This document shows positions 49,521 through 58,185 of a stretch of DNA of 64,000 bases, one piece after another. Within the stretch, counting starts at the first letter, position 1. Each line of letters begins with the position of its first letter. This DNA comes from Aquiflexum gelatinilyticum. GTDB taxonomy: Bacteria > Bacteroidota > Bacteroidia > Cytophagales > Cyclobacteriaceae. The translations under genes were made by a program, and so were the position numbers. Under the pieces are notes generated by a model, which searched no databases, had not been told where the DNA came from, and was given only the letters and a program-made list of their open reading frames with translations. The stretch is taken from assembly GCF_024741135.1 (NCBI RefSeq), contig NZ_JANSUY010000014.1, positions 124,001 through 188,000 on the forward strand, read 5' to 3'.

Positions 49521-52015
49521 TTTCCAAAAGAGACTGTATAGGTGAAAGATGGGAAAGCCGAACCCAAAATCGAAATCTGATAGGGGACCAGACGTTGTCC
49601 TCTCCCTTCCCTTTGGAAGAAAACAGAATAAGCGTTTCTTCTTCCGGTCAGATTATAAACGCTGAAATTGATCTTGTCATCCCATGTTCTCACAAAGCCA
49701 TTGGTGAGATAAGAAAAGTCAATTCTGAAATAATTAGGAATCCTGAATTCATTTCTATTTCCAAAATTTGGAACAAAAATGCCCCCGATGACATAATTGG
49801 AAGAAAGACCGGTAACGGGCCTTCCGGATGAAAAATTGATGTTGGTGTTGAAAGTTCTTCCTCTTCCGATGTGGAAGTTAGTGACAAGAGAGATATTATG
49901 GGGTTTGTCAAAATTGGTTGCAAACCAGTTTCCCTGATTGACTTGGATCTCGGGAAATTCAGAAATAGTACGGATCAGTGATCTGCTAAAGGTATACGCA
50001 AGCCAACCTGTGATGCCCCCGCTGTTTTTTTGGATCAAAAGCTCAGCACCGTAGGCAAGTCCTTCCCCTTGGATCAATTCAGTTTCAATATGCGGATTTA
50101 AAAAGAGGTCTGCAAAATCACGATATTCCAACTGATTGGCTGTGGTTCTGTAAAAACCCTCCAACGAAGTTGACCATTCATCTTCTTTGAAATTTCTAAA
50201 AAATCCCAAAGAAGCATTGTGTGATCTTTGAGGCTTGATATATGTTGTGCTCAACTGCCAAAGGTCTATAGGTGTGGGACCTGTTGCATTTGAAATAGTT
50301 TGCAGGTATTGGTTCATGACCGAATAGCCACCTTTGATGGAATTGACCTTATCAAAAGTCCATCTGAACGAAAATCTCGGTTCAAATCCGTTATATTTCA
50401 CCACTTTTCCACTTTCTATAAAATCGACGCCAGTTATGGTCAGTCTTGAGATGGGAACACCTTCCTCATACCTAAATATCGAATCAGGTCCTTGCTGTAC
50501 ATAATTTGAATACCTGATTCCTCCTGAAAAAGAAAGGTTCTCTGTCGGATTCCAATCTGCAGAAATAAAAGGTGCGTATTCCATGCCCCTTTCTTTTTGA
50601 ACTGTTTCGGCTTCGATTCCTGATTCGGATGTAAGCGGCCTTAGAAATTCAGGCCTCATATGGTATTGTATTCCTTCCGCTCCGAAGTTGATGTCAACTT
50701 TTTCCAAGGTCAATAATCCCGTTATTTTCCCTTGAAAGTAGTAAAGGCCATTTTCGATTTTGGAGGGATCGATTGTGGAAGGCTCAAAAAATCCATTGTT
50801 AAATGAACCGTAAGCCACCATCCCTACCAAAGAAAGATCGTCTGTAAGGAGATTTCGACTGGTCAGTGATCCGACGAGGTTGTCCCATTCAAATCCAAAT
50901 TGATCAGAAAATCTGAAATAATCCCCGGTATTGAGCAGGTTGAAATCCAAGCTGTTTTTGGGAGAAAACTGATGGTTGACTCCTAGGTAGATATCATGAA
51001 AGTTGATTTTGCTGTTTTGAACGTCTACTTCTTTGGCTTTGTCCAATAGCCAATTGGCATTGGAAAGTCTTGATGCAAAAATCATAGAGGTCTTTTCAGG
51101 CACAATGGGACCTTCTACCATGATTTTACTCAAAGCAGTACCAAGCGAGGCACTTCCTTTCCAATTTTCTTTGTTTCCCTTCCGCATCTCTATATTCAAT
51201 GCTGAAGAACTCCGCCCGCCAAAATAACTCGGTACTGCACCTTTGTATAAAGTAAAGTTTTGGAGTGCATCTCCGTTGAAAGAAGACAAAAAGCCCAAAG
51301 CGTGACTGTTGCTCAGGACAATGGTCTCATTCATCATGATCAGGTTTTGGTCTGCCTGACCGCCTCGGATATTCATTCCAGCCGAACCTTCACCCACCGA
51401 AGTCACGCCGGGCATGGATTGTAAAACATTGAATACATCCGGTTCTCCCATAAACGCAGGCACAAGTTTGATGTCATTGATGTTCATCTTGGTCACTCCG
51501 GTGATTGGACTACGGATGTTTCTGTCTCTCTCCTCCGCTTCCACTGTAAAAGCTTCAAGTTCAAAATCAAGGTTGACTAGCTCAATGTCCAATTGTCCGT
51601 CTCCAAAGAGTTGGATGAGATAATGCACCGGCCTTTTTCCAAATTGGCGAAAAACAATCCTATGCCGCCCTGAATCCAAGGAAAGGACATATTGCCCGAT
51701 ATTGTCCGTGTTGTTGCCTGCAAAAAAACCATCGATGTGGATCGAAACTCCTGAAATTGGCTCCCCAGTTTCCAGTTGGGTTACTTTCCCTGTCACAAAA
51801 TATTTCGCCCTCTTTTCTGCATTTTTTTGGTCAAACCTTATCTCGGTAAATTCAGTCTGTGCCAAGAGATGTGGAATGCTTAATGCCAACCAGATCAGAA
51901 CAGTGAGTCCAAAGTAAATCCCTCTTTTTAATTTACTTTTTCCAGCGGTTGGATTTGAAAAAATATATTGGTCTTTTGATGACACTTGAATCGTGGTTAT
52001 AGGTTTTACAGGCAA
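49517..52015 (-). CDS. TonB-dependent receptor with carboxypeptidase-like front domain
   Basis: The start is TTG at 52015; a GTG ten codons later is an alternative, since no ATG precedes the signal sequence, which ends PHLLAQ. The product has 832 residues. Residues 70-150 are a CarboxypepD-like domain (FVTGKVTQLETGEPISGVSIHIDGF). The plug follows (MPGVTSVGEGSAGMNIRGGQADQNLIMMNETIV ... YFGGRSSSALNIEMRKG), then a 22-strand-type barrel of about 570 residues. Outer membrane, energised by TonB. The coupled DUF4249 lipoproteins suggest a joint import or surface complex. The substrate is unknown; there is no SusD and no carbohydrate enzyme nearby. Confidence 0.88.
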   Translation of the reverse strand: MPVKPITTIQVSSKDQYIFSNPTAGKSKLKRGIYFGLTVLIWLALSIPHLLAQTEFTEIRFDQKNAEKRAKYFVTGKVTQLETGEPISGVSIHIDGFFAGNNTDNIGQYVLSLDSGRHRIVFRQFGKRPVHYLIQLFGDGQLDIELVNLDFELEAFTVEAEERDRNIRSPITGVTKMNINDIKLVPAFMGEPDVFNVLQSMPGVTSVGEGSAGMNIRGGQADQNLIMMNETIVLSNSHALGFLSSFNGDALQNFTLYKGAVPSYFGGRSSSALNIEMRKGNKENWKGSASLGTALSKIMVEGPIVPEKTSMIFASRLSNANWLLDKAKEVDVQNSKINFHDIYLGVNHQFSPKNSLDFNLLNTGDYFRFSDQFGFEWDNLVGSLTSRNLLTDDLSLVGMVAYGSFNNGFFEPSTIDPSKIENGLYYFQGKITGLLTLEKVDINFGAEGIQYHMRPEFLRPLTSESGIEAETVQKERGMEYAPFISADWNPTENLSFSGGIRYSNYVQQGPDSIFRYEEGVPISRLTITGVDFIESGKVVKYNGFEPRFSFRWTFDKVNSIKGGYSVMNQYLQTISNATGPTPIDLWQLSTTYIKPQRSHNASLGFFRNFKEDEWSTSLEGFYRTTANQLEYRDFADLFLNPHIETELIQGEGLAYGAELLIQKNSGGITGWLAYTFSRSLIRTISEFPEIQVNQGNWFATNFDKPHNISLVTNFHIGRGRTFNTNINFSSGRPVTGLSSNYVIGGIFVPNFGNRNEFRIPNYFRIDFSYLTNGFVRTWDDKINFSVYNLTGRRNAYSVFFQREGRGQRLVPYQISILGSAFPSFTYTVSFGK

Positions 52016-52160
52016 GTAAATTTATGCTTTTATTTCACCTTTTTGTGATAAATAAGGATTTTTCGTTAGGCGGACTTTTCAGCTCTTTTTTTTAAAAATC
52101 GGCGAAATGCGTATAAATCAATTATTAATATCTTTCTATATCATTAATTGAGCTTCGGTA

Positions 52161-52221
52161 AATTAAACTTTTCGTGTGGGGATATTATGGTTTTTTTTAT
52201 CTTAGAGTTTCTTCTTTTGAG
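52161..52221 (+). repeat. Duplicated upstream segment (copy 1)
   Basis: These 61 bases match 55150-55210 without gaps and with about 75-80% identity by eye, including TCG-G-TGG-GATATTATGG and TTTTTTTATCT. Each copy lies upstream of one of the tandem MG2/plug genes, so the promoter region was duplicated with the gene. Confidence 0.75.
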
Positions 52222-52273
52222 TACCAGAAAAGACAATAAAGTGACAAAAGATTCTGTTTGGCTATTAAGATTG

Positions 52274-55033
52274 ATGAAGGCAAACTTGTTTGTTGTTTTT
52301 TTATTGCTCCCCCTTTTGGCAAAAACCCAAGTAATTGTCGGGAAAATCACAGATGAGAAGACAGGAGAGCCTCTTCCTTTTGCCAATGTTTTTATCAACA
52401 ATACAACTTTGGGAAGTACGACTGATATCAATGGGGATTTTAAAATCAGTGGATCCCTACCCCAAAACCCCGAAGTCGTAGCATCCTTTGTCGGTTACAC
52501 TACCAAATATAGAAAAATTTCATTTGGGAATAGAATTCAAATTGTTGTCAATTTTCAATTGGCTTCTAAGGAATCCCAATTAGATGAAGTAATGCTAAAA
52601 GCAAGACGTGATAAAAGATGGGAAAGAAATCTTAAAAAATTCAAGCGGGTTTTTTTGGCGGTTCCAAATGATCCATTTTTCAAAATGAATGAAATCCTCA
52701 ACCCTTGGGTTATTGATTTTGAAGAAGGTAAAACCCGTGGGTCAAAATACCTGTTGGCCAGTGCTTCGGAGCCACTCAAAGTTTCGAATTTGGGTTTGGG
52801 GTATAATTTGGATTACCATTTACGGGAATTTATCCAGACACGGGACGGTTTCCAATACTTTGGTTTGGTCAATTTTCATGAAATAGATTCGGTCTCCACC
52901 GAAAAAAAGAAATCCTGGGAAGATCAAAGAAACTCCACTTATTTCGGATCCTTACGCCATTTCCTACATTCATTTCTCCATAATGAAGCGGACAGACAAG
53001 GATACAGGCTATATCTGGTAGATAGCTTTCCACCAAAAACGAGAACGAATGTATTCCATGAGGAATTGGGAAATTCCATCAAAAAACTTCCCTTTGATTC
53101 CTTAAAAATTGACACACTTCCCAATGGGAATTTTGGTCTTTATTGGCCTGACAGAGTAGAAATTCATTTCAGAAAGAAGGCTTGGGCAAACGATTACTAC
53201 ACTAGAGTGTATTATCCGCTCAGTTGGATCACGTCTCCTACATGCTATTTTGAATTTGATGCCAATGGGATTCCGACCGATCCAAGGCAGATCATTTTTT
53301 CAGGATTTATGGGAAGACATAGAGTGGGTAGATTTTTACCACATGATTTCGTCCCTACCAAGGATCAACTTACTCTCTTTTCTGAAATTGACAGCGCGCT
53401 TTTGGGTCAAACAAGATGGAATTCACTTCGGGAAAAACCCTACCTGACTTTCAATAAATCCTATTATACACCTGGTGAGACTGCATGGTTTAATGCCCGG
53501 ATGATTTACCAAAACCAGTTTTTGGTAGATTCTATGAGCCGGGTACTTTATGTTGACTTGATCAATGAAAAGAAAGAATTGGTGATTCAGGAAACTTTTG
53601 AGATTAGGGAAGGTATGTCAAAAGGGCAGCTTCAATTAGGGCCTGACCTCAAAGCAGGAAATTATACCGTCCGTGCCTACACCAATTGGATGAGGTACTA
53701 TCCTGAGTCAGATTACTTTTACAAGCCATTACCCTTGATTTCAGCTGACCGCGAAGTTATTTCCTCCACAGGCGTAATTCCTTCCGACCAGGAAGGGGAG
53801 GAAATTTCCATTGCGTTGAAAACTGACTTTACCCATGAAGAGCTCTTCAATAAGGCCAACATCAATATTTCGGTTTTGGATATAGACAGTTCTTTTGTGG
53901 ATTCGGATTTCAGTATTTCCCTGATCGATGCGGATTTGGCAAAGTTTATCGGGGAAGAAAATACGATAGAAACTGAAATAAACTGGATTGGATCTGAGCT
54001 TGGCGATTATGAATTTCCTGAGGAAAAATACGACATTGAATATGGGATTTCTGTGGAAGGTATTTTTTCAGACAGAGAAGGAAAACCATTGTCCGTTCCA
54101 TTGACAGTGGTACTAGGACAGATGGAAGATTTTGGTGTGATTAAGTCTGATACATCAGGTTATTTTTGGGGGACAGGGCTTTTGTTTACCGATTCGGCTG
54201 AGGTTGCGATAGCGGCTTTAAACCAGAGAAAGAAATCATTTGGAAACATTTCCCTCATTGAGCCTTTGAGGCCGGAGGTTTTGGTCAATTTGCCCAAACT
54301 TCAATTTGAAACCAGGCCAAAATCCACAATTGGAAAGCTTGATATTTTTGATGGAAAATATGTTGAGTTGGAGGAGTTCCTCTTTGAAGGGGAAAAAAAG
54401 CAAACCATGGAGGAAAAAAACTATGGTTATGGTGAAGGAGATAGGAGTATAGGTCCTGATTTTTTGGAGAAATTTCCGGAGCAAACACTTGATGTAATTG
54501 TCGGAATGAACATGCAGGGAGGTGGATTGGGTAATTTTAATTGGGGACTTGATGCCGGAGAACCACTTTTAATCATTGACGGCGTACGTTATTTTTCGGA
54601 TAGCCGAGAATCTACGATGTCGGTTTTAAAAACTTACATAGCTGCTGAAGTTGAATCCATTGAAGTCTATACTTTCAATGCTGCCCAGTTTGGCATGGCG
54701 GGATTTGCAGGAGTCATCATGGTAAATACCAAAAAAGGATCAAAGGATCCTCAGGGTTCTAATCAGGTTTTCAACAGTGAAGAATTTCAAATATTTAAAA
54801 TAAGAGGGTTTACTCCTGTCGTGGAATTCACCGTTCAAAAGGCTGAATCTGAAATCCCCGAGTCTAGACCATCACTTTATTGGAATCCTAATGTCAAAAC
54901 AGATAGGGACAATGAAACCTTTACTTTCTCAGTCAATCTTCCAAAGTCAACCCAAAACATGATTTTGAGGATTGAAGGCATGAGTGGCGACGGTTTACCT
55001 TTTTACCGGATTTTTCAAATTCCGGTCAACTGA
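52274..55033 (+). CDS. CarboxypepD-MG2-plug outer-membrane protein without barrel (copy 1)
   Basis: The ATG at 52274 (MKANLFVVFLLLPLLAKTQ) gives 919 residues and a signal peptide. The longer frame from TTG 52148 runs through the duplicated upstream segment and is unlikely. Residues 22-105 form a CarboxypepD-like domain (ITDEKTGEPLPFANVFINN). Around 435-540, YLTFNKSYYTPGETAWFNARM and KAGNYTVRAYTNWMRYY resemble macroglobulin MG2 domains. Near 800-870, AGEPLLIIDGVRYF and VESIEVYTFNAAQFGMAGFAGVIMV resemble a TonB plug. No barrel follows; the protein ends about 60 residues later. Likely periplasmic or outer-membrane associated. Function unknown. Confidence 0.75.
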   Translation: MKANLFVVFLLLPLLAKTQVIVGKITDEKTGEPLPFANVFINNTTLGSTTDINGDFKISGSLPQNPEVVASFVGYTTKYRKISFGNRIQIVVNFQLASKESQLDEVMLKARRDKRWERNLKKFKRVFLAVPNDPFFKMNEILNPWVIDFEEGKTRGSKYLLASASEPLKVSNLGLGYNLDYHLREFIQTRDGFQYFGLVNFHEIDSVSTEKKKSWEDQRNSTYFGSLRHFLHSFLHNEADRQGYRLYLVDSFPPKTRTNVFHEELGNSIKKLPFDSLKIDTLPNGNFGLYWPDRVEIHFRKKAWANDYYTRVYYPLSWITSPTCYFEFDANGIPTDPRQIIFSGFMGRHRVGRFLPHDFVPTKDQLTLFSEIDSALLGQTRWNSLREKPYLTFNKSYYTPGETAWFNARMIYQNQFLVDSMSRVLYVDLINEKKELVIQETFEIREGMSKGQLQLGPDLKAGNYTVRAYTNWMRYYPESDYFYKPLPLISADREVISSTGVIPSDQEGEEISIALKTDFTHEELFNKANINISVLDIDSSFVDSDFSISLIDADLAKFIGEENTIETEINWIGSELGDYEFPEEKYDIEYGISVEGIFSDREGKPLSVPLTVVLGQMEDFGVIKSDTSGYFWGTGLLFTDSAEVAIAALNQRKKSFGNISLIEPLRPEVLVNLPKLQFETRPKSTIGKLDIFDGKYVELEEFLFEGEKKQTMEEKNYGYGEGDRSIGPDFLEKFPEQTLDVIVGMNMQGGGLGNFNWGLDAGEPLLIIDGVRYFSDSRESTMSVLKTYIAAEVESIEVYTFNAAQFGMAGFAGVIMVNTKKGSKDPQGSNQVFNSEEFQIFKIRGFTPVVEFTVQKAESEIPESRPSLYWNPNVKTDRDNETFTFSVNLPKSTQNMILRIEGMSGDGLPFYRIFQIPVN

Positions 55034-55149
55034 AATTGTAAGCTGACATATTCATTTATCCCAAAATCAAGTCCATGCTGATTATGAAAATGACCCAAAT
55101 ACGCCGATTTCAATAAAAATATTGGTCTATTTTCTAAAGTTCCCTTCTA

Positions 55150-55210
55150 AATTAAATTATTCGGGTGGAGATATTATGGATTTTTTTATCTTTCAAACTC
55201 TTCCTTTGAG
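55150..55210 (+). repeat. Duplicated upstream segment (copy 2)
   Basis: This is the partner of 52161-52221, ending 20 bases before the next ATG. It contains a short open frame starting at ATG 55176 that is out of frame with the gene, which supports a non-coding role for the segment. Confidence 0.75.
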
Positions 55211-55230
55211 TCTCCAAAACTCCATCTTGA

Positions 55231-58026
55231 ATGATTATGAAATTTGCTTTTCCAAATAAGCTAGCAAAATTGACCCTTCTTATCTTGGGTATGATAGTTT
55301 ATGGTTTTTTGGAAGCGCAGGTAATATCAGGCAAGGTAGTGGATGAAAAGACCGGTGAAGCCCTTCCTTTTGCCAATGTTTTTATCAACAATACCACTTT
55401 GGGAAGCACCACTGATATCGACGGGAATTTTAAAATCAGTGGTTCCCTGCCCCAAAATCCCGAAGTTGTGGCTTCTTTCATAGGGTATTTTACAAAGTAC
55501 AGGAAGGTTGCTTTTGGCGGGAGAAATCAGGTTACTGTCAATTTTGAACTGACTCCAAAAGAGGACCAACTTGACGAAGTCTCTCTTTCTGCCAAAAGGG
55601 ACAAAGCTTGGGAAAGGAATCTGCGCAAATTTGAGCGGGTTTTTCTCGCTGTACCGGATGACCCTTTTTTCAAAAAGAATGAAATACTCAATCCTTGGGT
55701 CATCGACTTTGAGGAAGGAAAAGCAGAGGGATTGGGCAGATATCTTGCTGCAAGTTCTTCGGAACCCATCACAGTGGCAAACAGAGCACTTGGCTATGAG
55801 ATTGACTATCACCTTCAGGAATACCTTCAGACAAAGAATGGCTTCCAATATTATGGTCTTGTCAATTTTGGGGAAATAGAAACTCCGCCAAATGCAGATG
55901 AACAGAATTGGAATGAAAGCCGGAATTCGGCTTTTTTTGGGTCAATGAGACACCTTTTGTATTCGTTGGTACGCAATGAAGCCGATAGTCAAGGTTTTGA
56001 AGCATTTATAGTGCAAAATATTGCATCGACACAGCGGACCAATGATTTTGATCAGGAGATAGGCAGTTCACTTTTGCCACTTCCTTTGGATTCCTTGGTA
56101 ACTGCAATTTTGCCAAATGGAAATTTCATAATGGAATGGCCGGGAAATGTAGAAGTGCATTTTACCAAAAAATACTGGCCTAGCACTTATTACACAAATA
56201 GATCTCATCCCATCTCTTGGATCAATGCGCCTAACTGTAGATTTGAAGTGGATGCCAATGGTGTCTTGATGGATCCAAGGGAGTTGATTCTTTCTGGATA
56301 TGTAGCAAGGGAGCGTGTTGCAAGGTCTTTGCCTCATGATTTCAGACCGGATCTGGAAGACTTGAAGTTGTTGGCTGAGGTGGACAGCAGTCAGATAGAC
56401 CGAGATAAATGGAACAACCTCCGTGAAAAACCCTATCTGACATTTAACAAACCCTACTATTCACCGGGAGAAACAGTCTGGTTTTCTTCTAGAATGATTT
56501 ATCAAAACTCAATTTTTCAAGATTCGCTTAGCAGGGTTTTGTATGTTGAGCTTCTTAATGACAATAAAGAGTCGGTATTGATAGAAAGTTTCCCGATTGC
56601 AATGGGATTAGCAAAAGGACAACTTCAGCTGCCTGCGGGAATCACACCAGGAAATTATACCATAAGGGCATATACCAATTGGATGAGAAATTTTCCAGAG
56701 ACGGATTTCTTTTATAAACCGCTGCCTCTCATTAGTGAGGATAGGGAAGTATTGACATCAGAGGGAATTCTGACCTATGATCAAAGTCTTGAGGATATTT
56801 ACCTGAAATTGGATACTGAAATTACAAGAGAAGAACTTTCCAACAAGGCTTCAATAGGTCTTTCCATCTTGGATTCCGACAGTACTTTATTAGAAGGCAA
56901 TTTCAGTATTTCACTGATTGATGCGGATTTGGCCACTTTCATCGGAGAGCAACATACCATTGAAACAGCAATAGACTGGATAGGAACTGAACTCGCAGAG
57001 TATGATTTTCCGGAGGAAAAACACAATATAGAATTTGGGATTTCACTGGAAGGCTACTTTTCGGACAAAAAAAACAAACCGCTCGCAGTGCCACTGACTG
57101 TTGTTTTGGGAGAGATGGAAGATTTTGGGATTATAAAATCTGATTCAACCGGATATTTCTGGGCAACAGGACTTTCATTTACTGATTCGGCAGAAGTTGC
57201 TATTGCTGCTTTGAACATTAACCGAAAGTCATTTGGAGAGGTGTCGATCTCTGAAAAAATAAGGCCGTCGGTGAGTGCGGATTTGCCTAAGCTTCAATTG
57301 GAAACTCGGTCAAAATCCAAAATGGGGCAACTTGATATTTTGGATGGAGATTACTTTGAGTTGGAGGAATTTGTTTTGGAAGATCAGAAAAAGGAAACCT
57401 TGGAGGACAAAAACTATGGATATGGACCCGGAGACCGGAGTATAGGATCTGAGTTTTTGGACAGATTCCCTCAACTTACTTTGGATGGCATTGTATCCAT
57501 GAACATGCCCGGTGGAGGAATGGGCAATTACAATTGGGGTCTCAATGCAGGAGAACCGCTTCTGATCATTGATGGCAACAGGTATTTTACCGATGCAGGT
57601 GAGACGACCAATGATGTTTTGAGGACTTTTATAGCAGCAGAAGTTGAATCTGTCGAGGTCTATACATTTAATGCGGCACAATTTGGAATGGCAGGATTTG
57701 CAGGAGTCATTATGGTCAAAACAAAAAAGGGAAGTCGGAATCAAGAAAATGCCGACAGGGTTTTCAACAGCGATGAATTTCAAATTTTTAAAATGAGAGG
57801 ATATACTCCTGTCAAAGAATTCCCTGTTCAAAAAGTTGGTTCCGATATTCCCGAATCCCGGCCTACAATTTATTGGAATCCCGCAGCCCAAACAGATTCG
57901 GAGAATGAAACATTTAATTTTTCGGTCAATATCCCCAAGTCTACCAAAAATATGCTGCTGAAAATTGAAGGCATCAGCAGTGATGGCTTGCCATTTTACC
58001 GGGTGTTTGAAATTCCGGTCAATTGA
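55231..58026 (+). CDS. CarboxypepD-MG2-plug outer-membrane protein without barrel (copy 2)
   Basis: The product has 931 residues with a signal sequence ending FLEAQ (M at residue 3 is an alternative start). It is a full-length paralogue of the preceding gene. The CarboxypepD-like region is nearly identical (NNTTLGSTTDI-G-FKISGS), with long runs identical at DNA level, while the middle has diverged. MG2-like (YLTFNKPYYSPGETVWFSSRM) and plug-like (NAGEPLLIIDGNRYF ... NAAQFGMAGFAGVIMVKTKKGS) regions are in the same order. The uneven similarity suggests gene conversion or strong constraint at the front. Function unknown. Confidence 0.75.
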   Translation: MIMKFAFPNKLAKLTLLILGMIVYGFLEAQVISGKVVDEKTGEALPFANVFINNTTLGSTTDIDGNFKISGSLPQNPEVVASFIGYFTKYRKVAFGGRNQVTVNFELTPKEDQLDEVSLSAKRDKAWERNLRKFERVFLAVPDDPFFKKNEILNPWVIDFEEGKAEGLGRYLAASSSEPITVANRALGYEIDYHLQEYLQTKNGFQYYGLVNFGEIETPPNADEQNWNESRNSAFFGSMRHLLYSLVRNEADSQGFEAFIVQNIASTQRTNDFDQEIGSSLLPLPLDSLVTAILPNGNFIMEWPGNVEVHFTKKYWPSTYYTNRSHPISWINAPNCRFEVDANGVLMDPRELILSGYVARERVARSLPHDFRPDLEDLKLLAEVDSSQIDRDKWNNLREKPYLTFNKPYYSPGETVWFSSRMIYQNSIFQDSLSRVLYVELLNDNKESVLIESFPIAMGLAKGQLQLPAGITPGNYTIRAYTNWMRNFPETDFFYKPLPLISEDREVLTSEGILTYDQSLEDIYLKLDTEITREELSNKASIGLSILDSDSTLLEGNFSISLIDADLATFIGEQHTIETAIDWIGTELAEYDFPEEKHNIEFGISLEGYFSDKKNKPLAVPLTVVLGEMEDFGIIKSDSTGYFWATGLSFTDSAEVAIAALNINRKSFGEVSISEKIRPSVSADLPKLQLETRSKSKMGQLDILDGDYFELEEFVLEDQKKETLEDKNYGYGPGDRSIGSEFLDRFPQLTLDGIVSMNMPGGGMGNYNWGLNAGEPLLIIDGNRYFTDAGETTNDVLRTFIAAEVESVEVYTFNAAQFGMAGFAGVIMVKTKKGSRNQENADRVFNSDEFQIFKMRGYTPVKEFPVQKVGSDIPESRPTIYWNPAAQTDSENETFNFSVNIPKSTKNMLLKIEGISSDGLPFYRVFEIPVN

Positions 58027-58185
58027 TTACTGATCCTACCTATTTGGTATTTATTTAACTTTTATCGGTTTCTCAATTATCCTTAAATACCTTTATCTAT
58101 CGTTAATTTTTGTCAACAACCACAATAAAATTGGCTCGTTAGAACATTAAATATTATTTTTCCAACACCATTGACTACCACAACC

